In this document: positions 1 to 8,817 of the stretch, piece after piece | Numbering within the stretch: position 1 is the stretch's first letter | How the letters are laid out: each line of letters opens with the position of its first letter | The notes under the pieces: generated by a model | Databases searched by the model: none | What the model saw: only the letters and a program-made list of their open reading frames with translations | What the model was told of the DNA's origin: nothing | Position numbers and translations under genes: made by a program | From: Spirosoma panaciterrae DSM 21099 | Lineage (GTDB): Bacteria; Bacteroidota; Bacteroidia; Cytophagales; Spirosomataceae | Length of the DNA stretch: 64,000 nt | Direction of reading: 5' to 3' | Assembly: GCF_000374025.1 (NCBI RefSeq) | Contig: NZ_KB893173.1 | Span: 372,001-436,000, forward strand

Positions 1-217
1 ATTTTCCATAACAACCTCGTTTTTCGTATCGGACAATGTCTTGCTTTTCTAACCCATAGCCACGCATATTGTTTCTGAAAGTAGCTCCGTCCTGATACAA
101 ATTCGCTCCAGTTAAATCGCCGGGGGGTTGCCTTATTCGTAAACTGGTTTTATTTTACCAACCTGGATATTTTGTAGGCGTCTGAAAAAGAGACTATACA
201 GACTTTGTTTTCTAATC
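1..217. other. Left edge, no gene supported
   Basis: No reading frame with a convincing start or stop pattern crosses this edge. On the minus strand an ATG at position 9 could be the start of a gene whose body lies outside the window, but only three codons are visible, so nothing can be claimed. Confidence 0.4.
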
Positions 218-715
218 ATGCATCTATTTCATAAAGCAGACGCTGACGATGTGGCGTTGTTGAGCTTTTTAGCCAAAGAAACGTATACGCAGGCCTTTGC
301 CCACACCTGGTCAGATGAAGAATTATTCGCAAACTATATTGACCAATCCTTTAGTTTGACGGCTATTACCAACCAAATGGCCGACCCGAATACCGAGTTT
401 TATATAGTCCAGTCGGCCAATGAGCTTGTAGGCTATTTTAAGTTTACCATTACCCATAGTGCGTTGTTTTTGAGCAAAATGTACTTTTTACAAAAGGTAG
501 TCGGGCAACGCCTGGGTACACAATGCATGTCTTTCATTGATTCGATCCGGCAAAAACGCAACCTGAACGAAATCATTCTGGAAGTACTGGCCAGCAACGA
601 AAAAGGCATCCGTTTTTATCAGAAACACGGATTTCAGGAAGTGGGCCAGAAGGAAAACCCGACCGAAAAAGCAAGAGGGAATCTATTGATTATGAAGAAG
701 TGCCCCGTTGTTTAG
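218..715 (+). CDS. GNAT family N-acetyltransferase
   Basis: A 165-residue cytosolic protein with the layout of a GCN5-related N-acetyltransferase, which moves an acetyl group from acetyl-CoA to an amine. The central strand VGYFKF (about residues 71-76) is followed by the acetyl-CoA loop around VVGQRLGTQ (94-102) and the motif-B segment NEKGIRFYQKHGF (127-139), typical of the family. The overall pattern recalls PaiA-type polyamine or small-molecule acetyltransferases, but the substrate cannot be read from sequence. The ATG is the first in frame after an AT-rich leader. The gene ends 22 bases before the next start and probably shares its transcript. Confidence 0.85.
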   Translation: MHLFHKADADDVALLSFLAKETYTQAFAHTWSDEELFANYIDQSFSLTAITNQMADPNTEFYIVQSANELVGYFKFTITHSALFLSKMYFLQKVVGQRLGTQCMSFIDSIRQKRNLNEIILEVLASNEKGIRFYQKHGFQEVGQKENPTEKARGNLLIMKKCPVV

Positions 716-736
716 GCTTTACCAATACGTTCTTAC

Positions 737-1150
737 ATGGAAACTCATTTTGACCTCAGCGATAGCGCCTTTGTACAACAGTTGGAAGCCTGTACCTTAC
801 CGCCCACTCTCTTTAGCCACGAAGCTCATTTACGGCTAGCCTGGATATACATCAAAACGTATGGTACCGAAAAGGCCGCAGATACGATCTGCCAGTCGTT
901 GATTCAATACGTGGATGCATTAGGAGCCCGGGACAAATATAACCAGACACTGACAGTAGCCGCCGTACGGGTCGTCAGTCACTTTATGAACCAATCCAGG
1001 GCCGATACATTTTATGAATTTATCGGCGAGTTTCCCCGGCTTAAGAGCAATTTTAAAGCATTACTTGGTGCTCATTACCAGATTGATATTTACAATTCCG
1101 ATCTGGCGAAACGCACCTACCTCGAACCTGATCGGCTCCCTTTTTCCTGA
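737..1150 (+). CDS. Uncharacterised conserved protein with HEAHLRLAW motif
   Basis: A 137-residue soluble protein with no signal peptide or membrane segment. It has a motif HEAHLRLAW near residues 29-37, followed by an alpha-helical body and the stretch RDKYNQTLTVAAVRVV (about 67-82). The combination of a His-x-x-His-Leu-Arg-x-Ala-Trp start and a later Asn/Glu-Thr-Leu/Ile-Thr segment resembles a widespread uncharacterised bacterial family, and I know no assigned function. It lies in tandem with the acetyltransferase upstream and the DGPF protein downstream. Confidence 0.75.
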   Translation: METHFDLSDSAFVQQLEACTLPPTLFSHEAHLRLAWIYIKTYGTEKAADTICQSLIQYVDALGARDKYNQTLTVAAVRVVSHFMNQSRADTFYEFIGEFPRLKSNFKALLGAHYQIDIYNSDLAKRTYLEPDRLPFS

Positions 1151-1239
1151 TTTTCCGTTCATGCCTGTCCAATTTCTGATTTCTCATTTGTCATATGGGT
1201 GTAGTTTAACCCTTTTTATACCCGTAAAACCAAACACAT

Positions 1240-1581
1240 ATGGAAGAATATGTTTTAGTAATGCGCAATGAGGATGGAAAAAAGCTGGCCTCACCCGAGC
1301 AGATGCAGATCTGGATGAAACAAACGATGGACTGGATAGGAGGTATAGCGGCTCAAAACAAATTTGTTTCGGGTACGGGGCTTCCTTTCGACGACGCTCG
1401 CGTGGTTCACTCGAACAACATCGTAACCAATGGTCCCTTTGGCGACATCAAAGAAACCATTGGCGGATTCATTACCGTCAGAGCCGAGTCGGTCGATGAA
1501 GCGGTGGAATTTGCCAAAGGATGCCCCGTTTTGCAGGGCGAGGGTAATAGTGTCGAAGTTCGACGAGTAGCCAGTCGTTAA
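1240..1581 (+). CDS. YCII-related DGPF-type protein
   Basis: A 113-residue member of the YCII superfamily, DGPF branch. The family signature appears as NGPFGDIKETIGGF (about residues 64-77), after a short N-terminal strand EYVLVMRNEDG and before the typical tail GCPVLQGEGNSVEVR. These ferredoxin-like-fold proteins have no firmly known reaction. The gene directly precedes an ECF sigma factor of the ECF42 type. Co-location of DGPF proteins with ECF42 factors is an established pattern, and the DGPF proteins are regarded as targets or partners of the sigma factor. Confidence 0.88.
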   Translation: MEEYVLVMRNEDGKKLASPEQMQIWMKQTMDWIGGIAAQNKFVSGTGLPFDDARVVHSNNIVTNGPFGDIKETIGGFITVRAESVDEAVEFAKGCPVLQGEGNSVEVRRVASR

Positions 1582-1659
1582 GTCCAGTTGCGTAGTGGGT
1601 GGCGTACGTTCGTCAAACTATTTTTAGTTGAGAAAATAAACCACCCACACCCCTATCCG

Positions 1660-2892
1660 ATGCATCAGGAAGTAATTCCCCATCTGTTCCGAACCGAATT
1701 CCGAAAAATAACGACGGTTCTGTGTAAACATTTCGGTATTGGCCATATTGAAACGGCTGAAGACATCGCCAGCGATACGTTCCTGGCCGCCCTCAACACA
1801 TGGACGTATAAAGGTATTCCCGAAAATCCAACCGCCTGGCTGTATACCGTAGCCAAACACAAAGCGGCCAACTACCGTAACCGCACGAAGTCCTTTCAGG
1901 AAAAGGGGGGTTCTTTGTTTCCAGCCGACCCGAGTTACCAACCCGATCTGGATTTATCGGCCGAAAATATACAGGACAGTCAACTACAGATGCTATTCGC
2001 CATCTGCCATCCGTCTATCCCGGTTGAATCCCAGATCGGCCTGGCCCTGCGCATTCTTTGCGGTTTCGGAATTGACGAAATCGCCAATGCGTTCCTATCC
2101 AATAAAGAAACCATCAACAAACGCCTGTTTAGAGCCAAAGAAAAATTACGGCTCGAACAGGTTCGTATCGAACTTCCTTCTGAGACCGATATTGAAAAGC
2201 GACTGCAAACGGTCCTGACAACGCTATATCTGCTTTTCAACGAAGGCTACTATTCTGAAAGTCAGTCGTCGGTACTCCGGGAAGACCTTTGTCATGAAGC
2301 GATGCGGCTGACTCAGCTCTTAACGGAGAATAAGCGTACTGATCTTCCGCCTGTCAATGCCTTACTGGCGTTGATGTGTTTTCATTCATCCAGGTTCCCA
2401 GCCCGGAAGAATGCGCAGGGCGAGATGATCTTATACCAGGATCAGGACGAAACGCAATGGGATTATAGCTTAATTGCCAAAGGTGCCTATTACCTTCAAC
2501 AGGCTTCGCGGGGAGATACCCTTTCCCCTTATCATCTGGAAGCCAGTATTGCGTACTGGCATACCTTAAAAGCCGACACAACGGAAAAATGGGAGTCTAT
2601 TCTACAGCTTTATAACAAACTCCTGCAACTTGCCTACTCGCCTATTGCTGCCCTTAACCGTACCTATGCGCTGTCGAAAGCCAACAGTAAAGAGGAGGCC
2701 ATCCGCGAAGCCGAAAAACTTCAACTGACAGGCAACCCGTATTATTTCTCGCTACTTGGTGAACTCTATAAAGACATCGACCCCCACAAAGCCAGACATA
2801 ATTTTGAGCAGGCCCTGGCTTTGGCCAAAACGCAGACAGATAAGCAACTGATCGCTCAAAATCTTTTGAAACTAAACGCGAATTGTTCGTAG
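1660..2892 (+). CDS. ECF sigma factor, ECF42-like with long C-terminal domain
   Basis: An extracytoplasmic-function RNA polymerase sigma factor of 410 residues, about twice the length of a minimal ECF factor. Region 2 spans about residues 5-77 (ETAEDIASDTFLAALNTW, then WLYTVAKHKAANYRNR). Region 4 lies about 118-165 (GIDEIANAFLSNKETINKRLFRAKEKLR is its helix-turn-helix zone). The C-terminal half begins with LYLLFNEGYYSE and looks TPR-like, as in ECF42 factors, where this extension replaces a classical anti-sigma factor. The frame is open 24 codons further upstream, but the ATG used here sits just before the conserved N-terminus. It follows the DGPF gene and probably forms a transcription unit with it. 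Confidence 0.9.
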   Translation: MHQEVIPHLFRTEFRKITTVLCKHFGIGHIETAEDIASDTFLAALNTWTYKGIPENPTAWLYTVAKHKAANYRNRTKSFQEKGGSLFPADPSYQPDLDLSAENIQDSQLQMLFAICHPSIPVESQIGLALRILCGFGIDEIANAFLSNKETINKRLFRAKEKLRLEQVRIELPSETDIEKRLQTVLTTLYLLFNEGYYSESQSSVLREDLCHEAMRLTQLLTENKRTDLPPVNALLALMCFHSSRFPARKNAQGEMILYQDQDETQWDYSLIAKGAYYLQQASRGDTLSPYHLEASIAYWHTLKADTTEKWESILQLYNKLLQLAYSPIAALNRTYALSKANSKEEAIREAEKLQLTGNPYYFSLLGELYKDIDPHKARHNFEQALALAKTQTDKQLIAQNLLKLNANCS

Positions 2893-2982
2893 TTTCAGGT
2901 AGCTATGCCATTTCTTTCCGGGAAAGCGCCCCCTAACCTACGAACAAAGCCATCTTCAACCTTTGATAAAACGTTTTGAACC

Positions 2983-3393
2983 ATGCACATGTCAGCCAGT
3001 ATACATAGCGCATTCAACCAGCACGATGTGATTGTACAAACCAATGGCGCAACGAAGGAATTGACTATATCGACCAAAGCATCGGGATTTGGTTCCGCCA
3101 TCAACGGGGGCGAACTGCTACTGCTTTCGCTGGCTACCTGCTTTTGCAATGATATTTACCGGGAAGCCAGCAAACGGAACATCGTTGTCGAAGGCGTCGA
3201 CGTTACTGTGTCGGGCGAATTTGGTGCGGATGGTGAACCGGGATTTAATTTTACGTACCAGGCCCGTGTCAAATCCGATGCCCCAGCCGCCGAAATCGAC
3301 GCGCTGATCCAGCATACCGACCAAATCGCGGAAGTCCATAACACCCTCCGAAACGGACTGTCGATCAGGCTAGATCCAGCCCCGCTACGCTAA
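2983..3393 (+). CDS. OsmC/Ohr-like protein
   Basis: A 136-residue protein of the OsmC fold. The central helix with its cysteine pair is visible as LLSLATCFCNDIYREA (about residues 47-62), and the C-terminal part follows the family layout. In catalytic OsmC/Ohr proteins a second conserved cysteine sits in a late 'Cys-Pro' segment. Here the corresponding stretch reads IAEVHNTLRNG, with no cysteine, so the classical two-cysteine peroxidase mechanism is doubtful. It may still be thiol-dependent through the first cysteines. It follows the ECF sigma factor at a distance of about 90 bases. Confidence 0.82.
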   Translation: MHMSASIHSAFNQHDVIVQTNGATKELTISTKASGFGSAINGGELLLLSLATCFCNDIYREASKRNIVVEGVDVTVSGEFGADGEPGFNFTYQARVKSDAPAAEIDALIQHTDQIAEVHNTLRNGLSIRLDPAPLR

Positions 3394-3433
3394 TTTATTT
3401 TAGAGTTGACTACCTTCTTCCTGTCGTTTTCTG

Positions 3434-4375
3434 ATGTCGTTCCGTATCTGTTTATGGGTTGTTGGCTGGTGTAGCCTATTCACCTTAGCTTCCTGTCGTT
3501 CATTCCGGCCTAATGCTCTTTCTGCCTCAACGGTTAGTTACTGCGTACCATCCATACAGTATGCCTATGATTCAGCCTACTTGCCCAAGCCTACTATTCA
3601 AACCATTCTGCAAGCGGATACACTGCTGACTCAACGCTATTCACAGCACGATCTACTTTTAGCCAATGCCATTGGTGTCTTGCCGCTTCTGCAGGAATTA
3701 ATTTTACTGGAGAAACACCCTATTGCCGACAACCAGGTTACCCTACTCCGTATACGCCAAAAAATTCTCAATCGGTTTTTGTTGGCATCAACACAAATTG
3801 CCAGTCTGGCGGCCGAGCTGGATTGTGAAGGCGAACGCGCCGATCAGATCGCTACGTATTTAGATCAACGCGATACCCAGCGCATCCGACGATTAACCAT
3901 TCTGTCAATTGTCATTGGAGCCGCAACTACCGTCGCCACCACCTTGCTTACCTCCGACAATACCAGCAAAGTTATTGGCATTAGCGGGGGGATCGTAGGG
4001 GCTGGTTTTGGCGGATTGGCCGCCTTTTCGTCAAACCGAACCGTTTCATTTCACCACCAGCGAAACCTTTTGACCGACATCTGGCGACAATCCGATTCAT
4101 CATCCATGTATCCGCCCATGATCTGGTATATTTTGAATGAAAAATCATTTAGTAATACCCATCAGTTTTCTCTACACTACACAATTCGTGAACGCTGGAA
4201 AAACTACGTTCTCGGTCCGCTGTCTCCGGAGCAGGAACAGTTATATTTTGGTGAGGGGGGAAATTACCAGGCCGATGACTTGCATAACCGAGCTAATATG
4301 CTGAACCAGTTGCAATCGTCCGTACGATCCATCAACCAGGATTTACAGAGTTTAGCCATTACACTGGCAAATTAA
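3434..4375 (+). CDS. Predicted lipoprotein with two hydrophobic segments, unknown function
   Basis: A 313-residue protein with a short N-terminal signal sequence ending in a good lipobox, LASC, with the acylated cysteine at about residue 21. The middle part is helical and charged. It is followed by two hydrophobic stretches: RLTILSIVIGAATTVATTLL (about 154-173) and a glycine-rich one, VIGISGGIVGAGFGGLAAF. The C-terminal part is polar and includes YFGEGGNYQADDLHNRANML. It is probably a membrane-anchored envelope protein. I do not recognise a family. The gene is convergent with the large T9SS protein downstream. Confidence 0.65.
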   Translation: MSFRICLWVVGWCSLFTLASCRSFRPNALSASTVSYCVPSIQYAYDSAYLPKPTIQTILQADTLLTQRYSQHDLLLANAIGVLPLLQELILLEKHPIADNQVTLLRIRQKILNRFLLASTQIASLAAELDCEGERADQIATYLDQRDTQRIRRLTILSIVIGAATTVATTLLTSDNTSKVIGISGGIVGAGFGGLAAFSSNRTVSFHHQRNLLTDIWRQSDSSSMYPPMIWYILNEKSFSNTHQFSLHYTIRERWKNYVLGPLSPEQEQLYFGEGGNYQADDLHNRANMLNQLQSSVRSINQDLQSLAITLAN

Positions 4376-4401
4376 TTATAGTGTAGTCATTGCGTATCGG
4401 C

Positions 4402-6804
4402 TCAGTGAATTACGGTCAGTTGCCCCCGATAGATATGAGCAAATGGGTCATTCCCGGTTTTAATTTGATAAGTATATACACCTGTTTGCACCAATTGCTG
4501 TTTGTAAGTACCATCCCAGGGCTGTGTATACCCTTTTGAATAGAAAATCAGTTCACCCCATCGATTAAAAATAGACACCTCACATTGCGGGAACGAATTG
4601 ATATTGGAAAGCAGCCATACGTCGTTGTTGCCATCAGCATTTGGCGAAAAAGCGGTGGGAATATAAAGCGGTGTCGATACGTCTACCAGAACCGAAAAAA
4701 TAGCCGTACATCCCGCTGCATTGGTTGCTGTTAGCTGATAGGTCGTTGTTTCGGCAGGGCTAGCCATTGGGCTGGAAGCCGTCGGCTGATCGAGAGAAAC
4801 AGGGGGTTCCCATTGGTAGGTTTCGATCGGCTGGTCGGCCTGAGTTATCATCTGGACAGCACTTCCCCGAGTCAAATAATAGTGCTCCTGCCCCGATATA
4901 GTTGGGCTGCCGACTACCTCTACCTGCTGACGTTTCTGCGTCTGGCAAACCGTATCCGAAACGACCGTGTAGGTAAGCTGATATGAACCTACCCCAACCG
5001 ATTTCGGATCAAAATGAATCCCCGAAACCCCAGGGCCATCGAAGTCTCCCCCCGCAGGCTGTCCTCGTAGGGTAATAAGGCCGCTGGTATTGACGCAGAT
5101 GGGTGGAATCGAATCAAAGAATACCTTCGGCCGATCATATCTGTTCACGCTGACCGGAGCCGAAAGCGCGGTACATCCTGTTGGGGCGGTTACTGTAACC
5201 TGAAAAACCCCTGGTTGCTGAACAGTCAGAACGGCTGTCGTATCAGAAAGTTGTAGCCCATTTTTCTGCCACTTATATCGATATTCCGTCTGCTGGTTTA
5301 CGGTCAGTGCGATTGAATCGTCAGCACAAAACGACCGTTTCGGGGCTTTGATGGTGGCATCAGGCTTGGGGTTGATCGTAATACGAACTGTATCCGTTCC
5401 ATCGCAAACGGCTCCAGTGGGTTTAGCCAATACGGTGTAGGTACCTGACTGATAAACGCGCACTGTGGCCTGCTTAGCCCCGTTTATTTCTTTGCCATCC
5501 TGCTGCCACTGGTATTGATAATTTGATTGACCCGTAGCTTCCAGCCGGATCGTGTCGCCTACACAATAGGGTTGAGGGGAAATGGTTCCTATTTTAACTG
5601 CCGGCGCTGTTACATAGGTTATGTTTACAGCCTGAGAGAGGGTATCGCTGGCACAAGCCTTTGCCAGACTCTTTACCACCGTATAAACGCCCGGCACATG
5701 TATCTGTAGAGTGTCTGACGTTGCCCCCCGAATATTATTCCCATCTTTTTGCCATTGATAGGCCCAGGCCGGATTAGACTCAACAGACAATACCAGTGGC
5801 TGACTTCCACACCAAACCAGATCGGAAGCTACTTTCCCATTGGCCATAACCACGGCGGCTGGTGGTGTATTTTTTGAGCAATCGATTACCGGAAGCTGAA
5901 AATCCCGACGGACGACTCCAATACGTTCTCCATGTCGAAACTCTTCACACTGCACCGTAAACAGGTATAGCCCTTCCTGCGTAGCCCGCAGCGACAATTG
6001 GCCCGTTGATGCGTTGATGGTCAGCGCCGGGTTACCTGGAATAATATTGGACAAACTATAACCAGGTGCCCAGGTTATTGTTGGGTAACTGGCTTTAGGC
6101 GAATCATCAAAGTTATTTGGCGCGGTACTGGTTGTATAGCCATTCAAGGGAGTAACTAATGAGTACCGAAGTTGATCCCCATCGGCATCAGAAGCCCTTG
6201 CGTCAAAGGTAAATGGTTTATTGATACAGATATAATCGCCATTGGGAAATCTAAACTCTGGCGAAGAGTTCGTAAAACTTGCGCCTGACCGGGTCATAGG
6301 CGGAAACTCCAGGTAAAAAGCCATAGCCACCCCGGTCAGCAGGGCTGTATTCACATTAGTCAACGCGTCGTTACGGCAACAACGCTCCCAAACCATGTAA
6401 TAACCGCCGGGATCCGTATACAGGCTAGTGGTAAATTGATGGGTTGTATAATACTGGGCCTGAGAAAAACTAAGTTGACGAAACGTAGCGCAGGCCACAT
6501 TATTAAACGTGAGCGGAAGAATTTCCTGTAAAGGCAGGGTTACCTTTTCAATCAATATAGGGTTTTGTTTCCGATAAATCCGTAAGGTAACCGATTCATC
6601 CTGGTTTCCTGGCACCGATTGGTTAGCATCCCAATATTGAGTTAATTGAAGATGAAATAAACCGGGAGTTCCCGCCACCAGTTTCATACTCACATCTCCA
6701 CCGATTATATGAGATGCGAATACGCTTAATGGGAGCTGACCTAGTACCATCAACCCCAGGTGCAGGACCAAATGCCAGCTCTCCTTTCTTCTTCTATCGC
6801 ACAT
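4402..6804 (-). CDS. Large secreted protein with T9SS type B (gliding-motility-associated) C-terminal domain
   Basis: An 800-residue exported protein. The N-terminus has a charged start and a hydrophobic stretch ending near FASHIIGGD, a cleavage region common in these proteins. The middle holds several Ig-like/PKD-like beta modules of about 80 residues, visible as repeats of the pattern 'YQWQKDG...ATSDTLQI..PGVYTVV' (compare YQYQWQQDGKEINGA and YRYKWQKNGLQLSDT). The last 90 residues (IPTAFSPNADGNNDVW ... FNRWGELIFYSKGY ... DGTYKQQLVQTGVYTYQI) match the CHU_C type B sorting domain used by the type IX secretion system. It is probably a surface adhesin-like protein. No enzyme motif is visible. 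Confidence 0.9.
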   Translation of the reverse strand: MCDRRRKESWHLVLHLGLMVLGQLPLSVFASHIIGGDVSMKLVAGTPGLFHLQLTQYWDANQSVPGNQDESVTLRIYRKQNPILIEKVTLPLQEILPLTFNNVACATFRQLSFSQAQYYTTHQFTTSLYTDPGGYYMVWERCCRNDALTNVNTALLTGVAMAFYLEFPPMTRSGASFTNSSPEFRFPNGDYICINKPFTFDARASDADGDQLRYSLVTPLNGYTTSTAPNNFDDSPKASYPTITWAPGYSLSNIIPGNPALTINASTGQLSLRATQEGLYLFTVQCEEFRHGERIGVVRRDFQLPVIDCSKNTPPAAVVMANGKVASDLVWCGSQPLVLSVESNPAWAYQWQKDGNNIRGATSDTLQIHVPGVYTVVKSLAKACASDTLSQAVNITYVTAPAVKIGTISPQPYCVGDTIRLEATGQSNYQYQWQQDGKEINGAKQATVRVYQSGTYTVLAKPTGAVCDGTDTVRITINPKPDATIKAPKRSFCADDSIALTVNQQTEYRYKWQKNGLQLSDTTAVLTVQQPGVFQVTVTAPTGCTALSAPVSVNRYDRPKVFFDSIPPICVNTSGLITLRGQPAGGDFDGPGVSGIHFDPKSVGVGSYQLTYTVVSDTVCQTQKRQQVEVVGSPTISGQEHYYLTRGSAVQMITQADQPIETYQWEPPVSLDQPTASSPMASPAETTTYQLTATNAAGCTAIFSVLVDVSTPLYIPTAFSPNADGNNDVWLLSNINSFPQCEVSIFNRWGELIFYSKGYTQPWDGTYKQQLVQTGVYTYQIKTGNDPFAHIYRGQLTVIH

Positions 6805-7000
6805 GGCTTCTGTAGCAGATGGCCCGATATCCGTTCCGATTGTCGATTAGAACTTAATGTACGCATACTAACAAAATAGACCAGTAAAAAGGTTGTTTCT
6901 GTTATTATATGGCACACTAACGATACCTAATTGTACAATAAACTACTACAGAGTAAATCTATTTTTTACCTATTAGTTATTTATTTAACTTTTAAATAGG

Positions 7001-7008
7001 CAAAGGTA
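7001..7008 (-). promoter_or_regulatory. Possible -7 element TACCTTTG
   Basis: On the minus strand this octamer fits the Bacteroidota -7 consensus TAnnTTTG, about 200 bases upstream of the T9SS type B gene and just after the stop of the small membrane peptide gene. No clear TTG -33 element is placed correctly, so this is only a candidate. Confidence 0.25.
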
Positions 7009-7033
7009 AATCAATAGAAAAGTGTAATGATAC

Positions 7034-7159
7034 TTATTTGGAGAGAATACCCTTAGCTATCAGATAAGGAATAATGAGCCATAGAAGGCCTTTGATGAGA
7101 AAGAATAGAAAACCCAGCCAGCCAACGCGCTTAAGCCAATATCTGAACCGTTCATGCAT
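7034..7159 (-). CDS. Small membrane peptide, 41 residues
   Basis: Reading the minus strand gives an ATG-initiated frame of 41 codons closed by TAA. The product starts with a basic segment MHERFRYWLKRVG and continues into one long hydrophobic helix, GFLFFLIKGLLWLIIPYL, ending IAKGILSK. The composition (positive-inside start, a single transmembrane span with a central lysine) is what a real small membrane protein looks like and is unlikely in random AT-rich intergenic DNA. It resembles small one-helix proteins I associate with Cytophagales genomes, with no known function. It is transcribed in the same direction as the T9SS gene. Confidence 0.6.
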   Translation of the reverse strand: MHERFRYWLKRVGWLGFLFFLIKGLLWLIIPYLIAKGILSK

Positions 7160-7861
7160 TCCGTAAAGATAGTCATTTCCGAATTCTTCCTATGGTAGAC
7201 TCTGTTCTCACGAGTAAATCGACCCTATACAACTATAGAGGATATCAGAAATGGTCATGGGTTGGTATGCTGCTCAATCACATGCACGTCCAGTATTAGC
7301 CAAGTCACGAACGAAACAACTACCATATTCCTGCCATACTCACCTTGCTATGCTTAACGTTACAAGATTAGTATTGATTTAAAGATAAGTACCCTAGTCG
7401 GACAATTCGCCCGAAAACCCTGGTTAGTACAAGTATGAGCGAGAAAACCGGAGTCAAGACCCAAGCCAAATTTTGCCAACAGGATTTTTTGACAATGTAA
7501 GACGGGGTTTCTATTGACGTGGTTGAATCGTGGATTTAGGCTATGAAAGTAAAAATGGTTGCAATTCGAAAAACCAATAGCTATTTCCACCCAGAGTAGC
7601 CCAGCGAATCATCGAACACATAGGCCAGCCCATTAGCCTAAAGGTGTTGAACCAATAACGTAAATAAATACAAACGGTGGCCTATTAATCCACCGTTTGT
7701 ATTTTGTATAATTGCCAGACGGGTTTTATAACTATCTTTATGCAAAGAGAATAAACTAATATTGATGCTTGTGCCAATCCTGGTGGTAACCAAGTTTCGT
7801 GCAAAATTCATCTACCACTTACTCGCATCCAGATACAGTCATTTCCCCTTAGAATTAGCAC
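7160..7861. other. Gene-poor stretch
   Basis: AT-rich and without a supported gene. The only structure I see is the terminator-like hairpin at 7666-7704. The longest open frame here (minus strand, 7360-7590) starts with GTG and has no recognisable composition, so it is left out. Confidence 0.5.
7666..7704 (-). terminator. Rho-independent terminator
   Basis: A perfect 15-bp stem (AAATACAAACGGTGG paired with CCACCGTTTGTATTT) around a 9-base loop. It is A/T-flanked on both sides, so it could work in either direction. It lies about 160 bases downstream of the small secreted-protein gene on the minus strand. Confidence 0.75.
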
Positions 7862-8257
7862 CTACTTACTACTGTAAGCTATTTTCTTGAACGGCTTAGG
7901 CAGCAACGAACCCGAGCGCAATCGACAATCATCTTTGAGCAGTTTCAATTGCATCTCTGCGTTTTTGATGACTACTTGATAAATCCCAATCGCTTGAGTG
8001 TCGCAGGGACTAGTCCCACTTACTTTTTGCCAAATAAGTGAATCGCCTTTCATCGAATAGGTCATCGTTTCCAGTAACTGCTTATCTGCTACGGTATACA
8101 TTCTCATCGTGTCTGCACCATACTGAAGCACTACCTCTACTACTTTGCTGGTCTCGACAGAGCCTTGCCAAGCGGTATTGGCTAACTGGTTTTTTATTTG
8201 GGCAGTAGCTGTTAGGCTAGCCCCTGTTAGAAGCGTAAGGGCAATAAATCGTTTCAT
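7862..8257 (-). CDS. Small secreted protein of unknown function
   Basis: A 131-residue protein with a clear Sec signal peptide (MKRFIALTLLTGASLTATAQ, cleavage after about residue 20). The mature part starts NQLANTAWQGSVE and reads as a compact beta-rich domain, in the style of lipocalin-like proteins that begin with 'tWqG'. Single cysteines near DTSPCDTQ and DDCRL could form a disulfide in the periplasm. No family can be named with confidence. A strong hairpin terminator follows, and the IS element lies just upstream, about 90 bases from the start codon. Confidence 0.65.
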   Translation of the reverse strand: MKRFIALTLLTGASLTATAQIKNQLANTAWQGSVETSKVVEVVLQYGADTMRMYTVADKQLLETMTYSMKGDSLIWQKVSGTSPCDTQAIGIYQVVIKNAEMQLKLLKDDCRLRSGSLLPKPFKKIAYSSK

Positions 8258-8350
8258 AAGATAAACTAGTGATGAGTCATTTCAGGAAGGCCAAATCTAT
8301 CAAAATAAACCAATTGGCCTTAGCGTATAACTACCCGATTTAAATGAATT

Positions 8351-8369
8351 ACACTGAAATAGCTTGACA
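8351..8369. repeat. IS terminal inverted repeat, distal to orfB
   Basis: The sequence ACACTGAAATAGCTTGACA is the exact reverse complement of the repeat at the other end of the element. No second copy lies closer to the end of orfB, so the element end is set here. Confidence 0.88.
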
Positions 8370-8423
8370 GTTTTTATTCATTTTTAGTCAGATACTTTAA
8401 CTCCCTTTATTTAGATTTCTCCT

Positions 8424-8717
8424 CTAAACAAATTCACCATCAACACAAGCTTTTAAGAGATAAGACAGCCATAGTACGCCAGATATGAATCCTACTATTG
8501 CTAAAACTTTTTTCCCTTTGATAGGAAGATCTACAAAATAAGTATACAAGCTATAGAGAAGCAGCAAAGGGCCTGCGCATAGCAATCCAAAAGCACCTAT
8601 AATTGGCACCAATGATTCAATCCGCAAAAATGGTATAAACTGTATGCCTATCATCCATACAATCGGTAGTAATAAGGCGGCTAAAACAAGTGCTAAATAT
8701 AGGGTTGCACGACTCAT
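8424..8717 (-). CDS. Small membrane protein carried inside the IS element
   Basis: A 97-residue protein with three hydrophobic segments: LYLALVLAALLLPIVWMIG, LVPIIGAFGLLCAGPLLLLY and VLAIVGFISGVLWLSYLL. The ATG preceding SRATLYLAL is chosen over a TTG 17 codons upstream. The gene lies between the end of orfB and the distal inverted repeat, in the same direction as the transposase genes, about 100 bases after orfB. By position it is a passenger gene. No function can be assigned. It could be a chromosomal gene picked up by the element, or one trapped between an internal end and a second element end. Confidence 0.6.
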   Translation of the reverse strand: MSRATLYLALVLAALLLPIVWMIGIQFIPFLRIESLVPIIGAFGLLCAGPLLLLYSLYTYFVDLPIKGKKVLAIVGFISGVLWLSYLLKACVDGEFV

Positions 8718-8817
8718 CAATTTACTAATTAGGCTTGATTTTGTCAAGGTAAGATTTGTTTTAAGCAAAAACTGCTGACTCCTGCCTACGCCTTTTTTCT
8801 TGTTGTTGGCTGACGCG

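Noticed and set aside
1-9. Start of a minus-strand gene at ATG in position 9
   Set aside because: Only three codons are visible; no supporting evidence.
7360-7590. 76-codon open frame on the minus strand
   Set aside because: Starts with GTG, has no recognisable domain, leader or coding composition; probably chance.
8345-8351. 3-bp target duplication (AAT) of the IS element
   Set aside because: AAT occurs on both flanks, but on the left it is one base away from the perfect repeat; exact borders cannot be fixed without an empty site.
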